Shown here: one piece after another, positions 1-5,681 of the stretch | Layout: each line of letters opens with the position of its first letter | Position numbering within the stretch: the first letter of the stretch is position 1 | Translations under genes and position numbers: made by a program | Assembly: GCA_013331125.1 (NCBI GenBank) | Contig: DUGW01000133.1 | Span: 3,964 to 12,690 of the forward strand | DNA from: Candidatus Woesearchaeota archaeon | GTDB lineage: Archaea > Nanoarchaeota > Nanoarchaeia > Woesearchaeales > UBA11576 | Length of the DNA: 8,727 nt | Direction: 5' to 3' | Notes under the pieces: model-generated | The model's database searches: none | The model's input: only the letters and a program-made list of their open reading frames with translations | What the model was told of the DNA's origin: nothing

Positions 1-24
1 GAGCCTTCTTTCCCGTCTTGACAT
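1..24 (-). CDS. Possible first eight codons of a leaderless gene (runs off the window)
   Basis: An ATG at 24-22 (minus strand) opens a frame reading MSRRERRL to the window edge. The only support is position: a TATA-like element is centred about 25 bp upstream (45-54), the same geometry as the starts of the protease and CTP synthase genes here, and a T-rich stop signal for the preceding gene lies further upstream. Eight codons are too few to assign a function. It may equally be chance. Confidence 0.35.
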
Positions 25-44
25 GCCTTCGTCAACAAAATCGC

Positions 45-54
45 TTATTAATAA
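45..54 (-). promoter_or_regulatory. TATA box of the possible left-edge gene
   Basis: The minus strand reads TTTATTAATA, an archaeal box-A-like sequence, centred about 25 bp before the ATG at 24. That would put the transcript start at or next to the ATG. A second AT-rich TATA-like motif sits at 67-75 (TTATAAATA on the plus strand) and could serve either strand, so the true element is uncertain. Confidence 0.4.
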
Positions 55-99
55 AGGTTTCGTGGGTTATAAATACTAAGGCTTCAATTAAGACTCCTT

Positions 100-119
100 T
101 GAAAAAGATAAGAAATTTT
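100..119 (-). terminator. T-rich probable terminator of pyrG
   Basis: Starting about ten bases past the pyrG stop codon, the minus strand carries a pyrimidine-rich stretch with two T-rich clusters, including a run of five T at 106-102. No hairpin precedes it, which fits archaeal termination at oligo-T tracts rather than a bacterial-type hairpin terminator. The call rests on composition and position only. Confidence 0.35.
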
Positions 120-129
120 CACCCGATTT

Positions 130-1746
130 TCAATTTTTAGAGGATATTGCTGCCTTTACAAGCCCAAAGAAGAGTGGTGCTGGCTCCAGTAGCTTTGACT
201 TCAGCTCTGGGTGTGCCTGTGTCGCAATGAAATAAGGGTGGTCTTTGAGCTCTATGAATTCTGCCAGTGTCCTGTCCGGCGACATGCCCGATATCACTAA
301 TCCTCCTTTCAGTAGCTGCTCATGGTATTCTGGGTTGACCTCATACCTGTGCCTGTGCCTCTCTGAGACCTTTGTCTTGCCATAAAGCTGGTTTGCCAGG
401 CTTCCTTCTGTCAGCACTGCTGGATATGCCCCCAGTCTCATTGTGCCCCCTTTGTTCGTCACCTGTTTCTGTTCTGGCAATATGTCCACTACCGGGTGTG
501 GTGTGGCTTTGTTCATCTCTGTTGAGTGTGCTCCCTGCAGTCCGCATCTGTGTCTTGCATGCTCTATCACTGCCAGCTGCAGTCCAAGGCATATCCCCAG
601 GAACGGTATCTTGTTCTCCCGGACGTATCTTATCACCTGTATCTTCCCCTCTGTGCCTCTTGAGCCGAAGCCTCCTGGCACTATCACTCCGTCCACCCCT
701 TTCATGGCATCTGCCACTGTCTGTTTTCCTTCTTCTATGTCTGTCGTCTCTACCCATTTTAGGTTGACTTTGTGTTTTGTATGTGCTGAGCAGTGTATCA
801 ATGCCTCTATTATACTTGCATAGCTGTCTTCCAGTTTTGTGTATTTTCCGCATATCGCTATCGTGATCTGTTGCCTCAGGTCTGCGAGGTTCCCTACCAG
901 TTGCTCCCAATGCCTTAGGTCTGGCGGGCTGTATATCCCGAGTTTCTTGTGCAGTATCTCTGACAATCCTTCTTTTTCGAAGATGAGCGGTATCTGGTAT
1001 ACATTGTCCACATCGATCCCTGATATGACTGCCTCTTCTTCTACGTCGCAGAATATGGCGATCTTTCTCTTGATTGATGGTTCGAGGAATTCTTCGCACC
1101 TGCCTATGACCACGTCGGGTTGTATCCCTCTCTGTCTCAACAGGTTGATGCTCTGCTGTGTGGGCTTTGATTTCTGTTCATTCACTTTGGATGGTACAGG
1201 GACATATGTCAGGTGTATGTACAGGACATTGCTCTCCCCTATGTCTTTCTTGAGCTGTCTGCATGCCTCGACATAGAGTTCGTTCTCTATGTCTCCTACT
1301 GTGCCTCCGACCTCTATCATGAGTATGTCTGCTTTCTCTTCTTTTGCTGTCTGGTATATCTTCTCTTTTATCCAGTTCACGACGTGTGGTATGTATTGCA
1401 CCGTCTTTCCGAGATAGTCTCCTCTCCTTTCTTTTTCCCTTATTGCTGAGAAGACCTTTCCCATGGTCAGGTTCCAGTCGAATTTGCTTGTGACATTCAG
1501 GAATCTTTCATAATGCCCGAAATCCATATCGACTTCTCCTCCGTCGTCGAGGACGAAGACCTCTCCGTGTTCTATCGGGTTCATGGTCCCTGGGTCTACG
1601 TTCAGGTAACCGTCGAGTTTCATCGGAACTACGCGTAGCTTTGAGCTGAGTAATCTTCCGATAGAAGCAGCTGCGATCCCTTTCCCTAATCCTGAAAGGA
1701 CTCCGCCTGTGACGACGACATATTTTGTATTTCCCGATTTTCCCAT
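130..1746 (-). CDS. pyrG: CTP synthase (glutamine-hydrolysing)
   Basis: Makes CTP from UTP, ATP and glutamine, the last step of de novo pyrimidine nucleotide synthesis, in the cytoplasm. The 538-residue length is normal for the family and both domains look intact. The N-terminal synthetase domain has the P-loop GGVLSGLGKG (residues 14-23, Lys22), KLDGYLNVDPGTM (43-55), DFGHYERF (75-82, Asp75 matching the metal-binding Asp of the E. coli enzyme) and EVGGTVGDIE (145-154, Glu145 the second metal ligand). The C-terminal class I glutamine amidotransferase domain has PGGFGSRG (357-364), the nucleophile elbow GICLGLQ (Cys386), ERHRHRYEVN (462-471) and the catalytic His512/Glu514 in AHPE. The start is supported by a TATA box about 30 bp upstream and the absence of a Shine-Dalgarno site, so the mRNA is probably leaderless. 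It is transcribed separately from the protease gene upstream. Confidence 0.98.
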   Translation of the reverse strand: MGKSGNTKYVVVTGGVLSGLGKGIAAASIGRLLSSKLRVVPMKLDGYLNVDPGTMNPIEHGEVFVLDDGGEVDMDFGHYERFLNVTSKFDWNLTMGKVFSAIREKERRGDYLGKTVQYIPHVVNWIKEKIYQTAKEEKADILMIEVGGTVGDIENELYVEACRQLKKDIGESNVLYIHLTYVPVPSKVNEQKSKPTQQSINLLRQRGIQPDVVIGRCEEFLEPSIKRKIAIFCDVEEEAVISGIDVDNVYQIPLIFEKEGLSEILHKKLGIYSPPDLRHWEQLVGNLADLRQQITIAICGKYTKLEDSYASIIEALIHCSAHTKHKVNLKWVETTDIEEGKQTVADAMKGVDGVIVPGGFGSRGTEGKIQVIRYVRENKIPFLGICLGLQLAVIEHARHRCGLQGAHSTEMNKATPHPVVDILPEQKQVTNKGGTMRLGAYPAVLTEGSLANQLYGKTKVSERHRHRYEVNPEYHEQLLKGGLVISGMSPDRTLAEFIELKDHPYFIATQAHPELKSKLLEPAPLFFGLVKAAISSKN

Positions 1747-1771
1747 ATCGGGATTCTGAAGGATTTTTGAT

Positions 1772-1781
1772 TATATTTAAA
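1772..1781 (-). promoter_or_regulatory. TATA box of pyrG
   Basis: The minus strand reads TTTAAATATA, centred about 30 bp before the pyrG ATG at 1746. An archaeal transcript would start roughly 25 bp downstream of the box centre, leaving only a few untranslated bases. This agrees with the lack of a ribosome binding site before the ATG. Confidence 0.65.
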
Positions 1782-1791
1782 TCTTGTTTGT

Positions 1792-1809
1792 AATTGTCTG
1801 ATGACAATT
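1792..1809. promoter_or_regulatory. 18-bp palindrome upstream of the pyrG promoter, candidate operator
   Basis: AATTGTC-TGAT-GACAATT is a perfect inverted repeat with seven-base arms and a four-base spacer. It ends ten bases upstream of the pyrG TATA box as read on the minus strand, the usual position for an archaeal activator site. No T-run follows it on either strand, so it does not look like a terminator hairpin of the preceding gene. No binding protein can be named from sequence. Confidence 0.45.
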
Positions 1810-1877
1810 GATATTGGGTCTGGCCGCCCTATTTTTATAAGGACTGAGCGACTGATCACTTCTTTGGGTGTTCCTTA

Positions 1878-2492
1878 TCAGAAGAACGCATAATATAATC
1901 CTGAGAATACCTTCCATCCGTCGAACATGGGTATCGGCAGCATGTTGAACACGAACAGCAGCAGGTTTATCCTCGACGTGAGCCATATGACTGGCAGGTA
2001 TTGCTTGTATCTCTTCACGAACCTCTTGTTCTTCATCAGTCCCCATGCTCCCAGGAACAGTATAAGGTTCACTGCCGGTCCTGCGAATGCCACTATCGAG
2101 CTTTCCAGTGGTGTCATCTGTCCGTATATCGATACGTATGCAGGTACGAAGAAAACGAATCCGAAATTCATCAGTCTCAGCAGCACTGCGAGTCCCAGCC
2201 AGAAGTATGCTGCGTTGAACTCTGCGCTCAGTCCGTAGCTCATCGCCATGACCTTGTGTCCTATCTCATGCAGTATGACTGCTGGTGCGGCCACATAGAT
2301 TGCTGTCTTGAACCCTGCACTGACTGACGTCCTTTTTCCCAGGCTCCTGTAATACTCTACTGGGTCCTCTGCCTGCTTTCTCTTGTCGCCTGGCATGTGG
2401 AACCTTGACCCGAACACGTCCTTGAATATGAAGCCTAAGGCTAAGGTCATGACTGTTATGTCGATGATCTCGTTCACGCTGAAAAATGCCAT
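1878..2492 (-). CDS. Site-2-type intramembrane zinc metalloprotease (peptidase M50 family)
   Basis: A polytopic membrane protease of 204 residues that should cut substrates within the membrane. The zinc-binding HEIGH motif lies at residues 75-79 in a hydrophobic segment, with the second M50 signature NMLPIPMFDG at 183-192, where Asp191 is the expected third zinc ligand. AGPAVN (137-142) matches the conserved glycine-proline segment of the family. About five or six hydrophobic segments are visible, with no PDZ or CBS domain, so this is a minimal-core version. The frame is open 18 codons further upstream to an ATG at 2546, but the TATA box (2515-2525) lies inside that extension and is 27 bp from the ATG at 2492. 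The shorter start, beginning MAFFSV, is therefore preferred and the mRNA is probably leaderless. The substrate is unknown; the single-pass protein encoded just upstream is one speculative candidate. Confidence 0.9.
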   Translation of the reverse strand: MAFFSVNEIIDITVMTLALGFIFKDVFGSRFHMPGDKRKQAEDPVEYYRSLGKRTSVSAGFKTAIYVAAPAVILHEIGHKVMAMSYGLSAEFNAAYFWLGLAVLLRLMNFGFVFFVPAYVSIYGQMTPLESSIVAFAGPAVNLILFLGAWGLMKNKRFVKRYKQYLPVIWLTSRINLLLFVFNMLPIPMFDGWKVFSGLYYAFF

Positions 2493-2514
2493 ATGCCTTG
2501 TTCCTCGCAATCGG

Positions 2515-2525
2515 TATATAAATTT
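2515..2525 (-). promoter_or_regulatory. TATA box of the M50 protease gene
   Basis: The minus strand reads AAATTTATATA, with an A-rich BRE-like stretch (CTAAA) merging into it and the box centre about 27 bp before the ATG at 2492. This is the strongest promoter-like sequence in the window and it decides the protease start. The core is close to symmetric, so it could also fire on the plus strand, where a transcript would begin near 2545 at the left edge of the structured element. Confidence 0.7.
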
Positions 2526-2530
2526 AGTGA

Positions 2531-2665
2531 AAGTTAACTGAGTCAAGTCAAGTGGGTTGCCGCCTGGCGAGCTTCAGAAACGCGATGCGGTTCATATCGC
2601 AGTTGGGCAATATGCAACGGCATACGGCCCTATGCGAGCGCGGCAACCCGGAACTCAATTAAGTT
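2531..2665. ncRNA. Structured intergenic element, candidate non-coding RNA or palindromic repeat
   Basis: No reading frame explains these 135 bases, but they are full of nested pairing. A perfect 10-bp stem, GGGTTGCCGC (2554-2563) with GCGGCAACCC (2640-2649), closes the core. Outside it, 2531-2543 pairs with 2653-2665 at 11 of 13 positions. Inside it, GCGAT (2582-2586) pairs with ATCGC (2596-2600). GGGC (2605-2608) pairs with GCCC (2627-2630) around an inner stem TATGC/GCATA (2611-2615/2620-2624) capped by AACG. A weak CTGG/TCAG pair with one G-U (2564-2567/2574-2577) would add a third arm. The whole is a multi-branched, roughly cloverleaf shape. It is not a tRNA, and I could not match it to SRP RNA, RNase P RNA, a C/D or H/ACA guide, or hammerhead or twister ribozymes. 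The strand is undecided: a plus-strand start near 2545 could use the TATA box at 2515-2525, or it may be the 3' end of the upstream operon transcript. A palindromic DNA repeat is the main alternative. Confidence 0.4.
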
Positions 2666-2685
2666 GACAGCGCCTGAAAGTCCCG

Positions 2686-3177
2686 TCAGCTCACGCTGAA
2701 CCTCACTCCTCCCTGTCCTTTCTCCACTTTCATTTTCTTTGTCCTGAACTCTATCGTCTTCTGTCTCGCCGCCCCTAGCCGATCTTCTGCAAATACTGTC
2801 AGCCGGAACTCCCTGTCCTGCATCTCCTTGGGCAGCACTGCAAGCCTTGAGAACTCCTTCACATAATCCTCATTCGTGAAGTTCACTGAATACTCTTCTG
2901 ACCTGAACTCAAGCATGACCTTAGACTCCAGTCTGGTCGTCACTTTGACATTGACCACGGGATAATATCCGTCCTTGAAGAGCTGCACCTCGTTGGCTTT
3001 TATGTCCACTGATACTTTGTTACTCAGCAGTCCTCTGTACATGAAGTAGTTCATGATTATGAAGTACATGACCGCAATAACTACGAGGAATATGACGAGA
3101 TACATGAGTGCTGTGAATCCTGTCGTCGAGAAATAGTCTGACAGGCTCCGTTCTCTCTTGTCTCCTTTTTCTCCCAT
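2686..3177 (-). CDS. Single-pass membrane protein with an exported beta-rich domain, function unknown
   Basis: I do not recognise this 163-residue protein. It has a short charged N-terminus (KGDKRER), one long hydrophobic segment at about residues 22-46, and a C-terminal part of about 110 residues with alternating hydrophobic and polar residues typical of a beta sandwich (VVNVKVTTRLESKVMLEF and following). The basic N-terminus predicts an N-inside, C-outside topology, so the beta domain should face the cell exterior. It contains one N-x-S/T sequon (NFT). It is the last gene of the five-gene run: its ATG lies three bases past the stop of the methyltransferase gene, with a weak GAGG ribosome site inside that gene's end (spacing 11). 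The structured intergenic element follows it directly. Confidence 0.8.
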   Translation of the reverse strand: MGEKGDKRERSLSDYFSTTGFTALMYLVIFLVVIAVMYFIIMNYFMYRGLLSNKVSVDIKANEVQLFKDGYYPVVNVKVTTRLESKVMLEFRSEEYSVNFTNEDYVKEFSRLAVLPKEMQDREFRLTVFAEDRLGAARQKTIEFRTKKMKVEKGQGGVRFSVS

Positions 3178-3180
3178 CTT

Positions 3181-3816
3181 TCACTGGTCCTCAGCTTTTT
3201 TTCTGTTTCCTGCCTTGTCTTTCTGTCTGACACTGACGTATATCCTGAATCCGCTGCTTTTCGCCGTCTGCTCTGTGTTCCCGAACACCTCCTGCATCTT
3301 CTTCTCGAGTTCTTTTCCCCCTTTGTTGTGTCTTGCCACCATCTGGAGGGTGCCTCCTGGTCTGAGATGTTCTTTGGCTTCTTCTATCATCCTGAAGCAT
3401 ACCTTTTTTCCTGCTGTCTGCGGCGGGTTTAGGAGTATCGTGTCGAAGTCCTTGTCAGCCACCCTTTCAAAAGAGTCGCCCTGCACGACTTCTCCATCCA
3501 ATCTGTTGAGTTTGAGGTTCATCTTTGTCAGTTTTACTGCTCTTTCATTCACGTCTGAGAAGACTGCCCTCACTCCAGGATGCTCCTTCATCTGTGCTAT
3601 CCCTACTGCTCCGTATCCACATCCCATATCAAGTATCTTCCATCCATCATCGATGTGTGCCTCGTCTATAAGCAGCAGGCTTCCTCTGTCGATGTGCGTG
3701 GGAGAGAACACCCCTCCTGCTGTGTAGAGTTCGAGTTCATTCCCGAGTAGCCGCGCCTTTATCTTCTTCGGCTCGAACTTTGATGTCTGTTCTTTTGAAT
3801 AGTAATGTTCTGCCAT
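3181..3816 (-). CDS. Class I SAM-dependent methyltransferase, RsmC/MJ0882-like (MTS family)
   Basis: A 211-residue methyltransferase of the small-domain (MTS) group, which in bacteria includes RsmC (16S rRNA guanine-N2) and in archaea MJ0882. The N-terminal GGVFSPTHIDRGSLLLI (34-50) matches the family's F-S-x-x-x-x-D-x-G-S/T segment. The SAM-binding motif I is DMGCGYGAVG (63-72), Asp88 in SDVN is the expected ribose-binding acidic residue, and NPPQTAGK (130-137) is the catalytic motif IV typical of N-methyltransferases acting on planar amino groups. A lysine-rich tail (about 198-211) could aid RNA binding. The most likely substrate is a guanine in RNA, but the exact target cannot be read from sequence. 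It is translated from a strong AGGAGG site lying in the last codons of the preceding gene (stop-to-start gap of four bases), so it is firmly in the operon. Confidence 0.9.
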   Translation of the reverse strand: MAEHYYSKEQTSKFEPKKIKARLLGNELELYTAGGVFSPTHIDRGSLLLIDEAHIDDGWKILDMGCGYGAVGIAQMKEHPGVRAVFSDVNERAVKLTKMNLKLNRLDGEVVQGDSFERVADKDFDTILLNPPQTAGKKVCFRMIEEAKEHLRPGGTLQMVARHNKGGKELEKKMQEVFGNTEQTAKSSGFRIYVSVRQKDKAGNRKKAEDQ

Positions 3817-3820
3817 CTGT

Positions 3821-4378
3821 CTAGCCTCCTTTTTTCAGCCCTTCTTTCAGTGCTTCTTTCAGCCCTTCTTTCAGCCCTTGTTTGAGTCGCTGCTTCTTAA
3901 GTGCCCTGTTGTAGCAGGTCCATATCGTCCTGTCATCCCTGTTCAGCAGGACTGCTATCTCATGGAAGCTCTTGTCTGCGTTCTCTTTGAGGTATTTTGA
4001 TATGCCTTCTAGTGGTGCGAGTTCCCTGTTGTGGAATATGTCTATCGGTATCTCCTGCTGCTCTGTCTTCTCTTTCTCCGGGACAGTGTCCGCTTTTGTC
4101 GTCTTCGCCTTCTTGGCGAGACCTGCAGTCTTACCTGGCTTCTTGCCCTCTCTCTTTTTCTTTGCCCTGTTGCAGCAGGTCCATATCGTCCTGTCGTCTC
4201 TCTTGAGCAGCTCTGCTATCTCATGGTATGTGAGTCCCCTATGTTCCTTGAGGTATTCTGATATTGACTCGAGCGGCGCGAGATCCCTGTCTCTGAATAT
4301 GAAGCTCGGTACACTCTTCATGTTCTCTTCACCGGATATGCCTTTTCCGGATCCGCTCTCGCTTTTTTCTTTGCTCAT
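3821..4378 (-). CDS. Tandem helix-turn-helix protein (two sigma-region-4-like units), probable DNA-binding protein
   Basis: The 185-residue protein contains the same unit of about 53 residues twice (24-76 and 111-163), each running FxxRxLAPLExIxxYLKE, then HEIAxLLxRDDRTIWTCxNRAxKK. The HEIA...LL...RDDRTIWTCxNRA part fits a helix-turn-helix like that of sigma factor region 4, with the recognition helix in DDRTIWTCYNRA; similar units are familiar from DPANN genomes. The units are joined by a Lys/Ala-rich basic linker (77-108). The N-terminus is Ser/Gly-rich and the C-terminus is a repeated GLKE tail (165-185), likely a charged helix. A DNA-binding regulatory role is an inference from the fold. 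Nothing in the sequence indicates its target. The 26-base gap upstream and four-base gap downstream place it inside the surface-protein operon. The ribosome site is weak (AAAGG, spacing 11), and Met20 is a possible alternative start. Confidence 0.82.
   Translation of the reverse strand: MSKEKSESGSGKGISGEENMKSVPSFIFRDRDLAPLESISEYLKEHRGLTYHEIAELLKRDDRTIWTCCNRAKKKREGKKPGKTAGLAKKAKTTKADTVPEKEKTEQQEIPIDIFHNRELAPLEGISKYLKENADKSFHEIAVLLNRDDRTIWTCYNRALKKQRLKQGLKEGLKEALKEGLKKGG
3825..3830 (-). promoter_or_regulatory. Strong Shine-Dalgarno site of the methyltransferase gene
   Basis: The minus strand reads AGGAGG, eight bases before the ATG at 3816 and inside the last codons of the helix-turn-helix gene. 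It fixes the methyltransferase start and suggests coupled translation. It contrasts with the TATA-linked, leader-free starts of the pyrG and protease genes. Confidence 0.75.
3836..3883. repeat. Four tandem 12-bp repeats in the tail of the helix-turn-helix gene
   Basis: The plus strand reads CAGCCCTTCTTT, CAGTGCTTCTTT, CAGCCCTTCTTT and CAGCCCTTGTTT back to back. Two copies are identical, one differs by two bases and one by one. In frame they encode the (G/A)LKE-type tail. Because the unit is a multiple of three, slippage would change tail length without breaking the frame. Confidence 0.9.
3902..3937. repeat. Near-identical 36-bp direct repeat, copy A (partner 4163-4198)
   Basis: These 36 bases match 4163-4198 with two differences (about positions 11 and 34 of the unit). 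The copies are 261 bp apart and encode the DDRTIWTCxNRA recognition-helix region of each helix-turn-helix unit. Flanking parts of the two units are clearly more diverged, so the match is confined to this block. Confidence 0.9.
4163..4198. repeat. Near-identical 36-bp direct repeat, copy B (partner 3902-3937)
   Basis: This is the second copy of the direct repeat, coding for the recognition-helix region of the first (N-terminal) helix-turn-helix unit. Recombination between the copies would delete 261 bp, a multiple of three, and leave a single-unit protein in frame. Confidence 0.9.
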
Positions 4379-4404
4379 CTATTTTTTCGCCTTTGATTTT
4401 CGTG

Positions 4405-5661
4405 CTATTTCTCTGATTTCTCCTTGAATCTCTTTGTTAGGAAGTAGAACCACACGACATTCATCATTATCAGGAGGATCACGACCACTATTATCAGCAT
4501 TATCAGCAGGCCTTGTGTCGATATCTCCTTCTGTTCTGCCTGGCTGATCGCCATTCCTGTCCCTTCTCCGAGGAATGTTATCTTGTTGGTGTCTACCTCT
4601 ATCGTCATGATTTTCTGGGTGATCTTCTTTGCGTAGTTGACCTGCATCTTGACCTGGTATATTCCTGGCATCACGTCTGCTGTGTACCAGTATCCTTCGA
4701 GTTTTCCCAGCTCTCCTGCAGGTATGTCTATCGCTGCTGTCTTGAATCTGTTCATCTCGTTTCCGTTGTTGTCGTCTATTATGAACTCGATGAACACTCC
4801 GTCTATCTGTTTGTTCCAGTTGTTCATGAGCGATACGTCGAACTTGGCCACGTCTCCGAGCCTGAAGTTGTCCACTTTCACGTCGCTTAGCTCTATCGTG
4901 AACCTTCCTATGTCGAACGGCTGCTCTATGAAGAACTCCTTGTCATCATACTTCACTGTCACCTTCGCTATGTAGCTTCCCATCTTGACCTCTTTCGGCC
5001 ACATGGCGGCCAGCCTGATCTCTTCCTTTGATTTTGCCGATCGCCTGTTCGTCTCTGCGCTTCCTACCTTGTCTCCTGTCGGGCTGTATATGTCCACTGT
5101 GGCGCTTAACTGGTCTATGTCCTCGGACCCGTAGTTGTAGACCATTATCGTGAACTGCGTGTCCTTGTCCATGTTCTCCGCGTTGGACACAAACATCTTT
5201 CCTTCTGCGTATTTTCCTGGGTATGGCACCTTGATTATTATCTCCGATATCACCGCGATGGCTGCTGTGACTGTGCTTCCTTCTATGTCAGTGCCTGGCG
5301 GGAACTCTCTCACGACCAGTTCGAGTTTGTGCTCTCCTGGTTTTGCGCTTGCCGGCATCTTGAGTCTGTACGGTATGGCTGTGAGGACCTGTCCTTCGCC
5401 TATGTCGTATAGCGTTCGTTCGAATGTGACCGAGTCGCTGAATTCTCCCTGCGCATATATGCCCAGCCTCACTGCTTTCCTGTCATTGTTTATTGCCATG
5501 AGTTCGTCGCTTATCTCTTGTCCTGCCGCGAAGCTGATTATCTTCCTGCTTGGGCCGACACCTATCGCTTCTGCACCTGGCGCAGACACGGCGACTAGGC
5601 CTAGGAGCATCATGACTAGCAGGATGATGTTCGCTTTCCGTCTTCTGTCTTGTTCTCTCAT
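4405..5661 (-). CDS. Exported membrane-anchored protein with tandem beta-sandwich (CARDB/Ig-like) domains
   Basis: A 418-residue cell-surface protein. Residues 1-32 form a signal peptide: basic MREQDRRRK, hydrophobic core 11-27, and a likely cut after AEA (32). Residues 384-408 are a strong membrane segment followed by a short basic tail, so the protein should be held by its C-terminus with the rest outside. Between them are about three beta-rich modules. The first (33-145) begins GVGPSRKIISFAAGQE, resembling the N-terminal beta domain of exported adhesin-type proteins. The others (about 153-250 and 255-356) are similar to each other (compare GSYIAKVTVKYDDKE with GIYQVKMQVNYAKKI) and recall CARDB-type domains. 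It has no cysteine and, by my scan, no N-x-S/T sequon. It follows the giant surface-protein gene by 20 bases with an AGG ribosome site (spacing 5), so the two may form a surface complex; this is inferred from position only. Confidence 0.85.
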   Translation of the reverse strand: MREQDRRRKANIILLVMMLLGLVAVSAPGAEAIGVGPSRKIISFAAGQEISDELMAINNDRKAVRLGIYAQGEFSDSVTFERTLYDIGEGQVLTAIPYRLKMPASAKPGEHKLELVVREFPPGTDIEGSTVTAAIAVISEIIIKVPYPGKYAEGKMFVSNAENMDKDTQFTIMVYNYGSEDIDQLSATVDIYSPTGDKVGSAETNRRSAKSKEEIRLAAMWPKEVKMGSYIAKVTVKYDDKEFFIEQPFDIGRFTIELSDVKVDNFRLGDVAKFDVSLMNNWNKQIDGVFIEFIIDDNNGNEMNRFKTAAIDIPAGELGKLEGYWYTADVMPGIYQVKMQVNYAKKITQKIMTIEVDTNKITFLGEGTGMAISQAEQKEISTQGLLIMLIIVVVILLIMMNVVWFYFLTKRFKEKSEK

Positions 5662-5681
5662 GTTTTCCTGTTATGCTTGTT

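Noticed and set aside
341..1099. Long 252-codon minus-strand frame inside pyrG
   Set aside because: It is a different frame of the complete, motif-confirmed pyrG on the same strand. Its translation is Arg-rich and low in hydrophobic residues, without domain character, as expected of a shadow frame.
1829..1843. Second TATA-like sequence (TTATAAAAATA, minus strand) between the protease and pyrG genes
   Set aside because: It is over 80 bp from the pyrG ATG, while the box at 1772-1781 has the spacing seen at the other starts. It could be a minor upstream promoter but nothing else supports it.
1842..1855. Direct repeat GACTGA-GC-GACTGA in the intergenic region
   Set aside because: Two six-base copies are within chance expectation and show no link to a promoter element.
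2554..2649. tRNA-like reading of the structured element (GGGTTGC ... GCAACCC resembles an acceptor stem)
   Set aside because: The closing stem is 10 bp rather than 7, no T-arm with TTC loop precedes the 3' strand on either strand, and the internal GGTTCATATC has no 5-bp stem around it.
2531..2665. C/D box guide RNA or hammerhead ribozyme on either strand
   Set aside because: A CTGA-like D box occurs on the minus strand but no acceptable C box (RTGATGA) is paired with it, and no hammerhead core CTGATGA is present.
2686..2699. Small hairpin TCAGC/GCTGA over the stop codon of the single-pass protein gene as a terminator
   Set aside because: The stem is only five base pairs and no T-run follows it on the minus strand.
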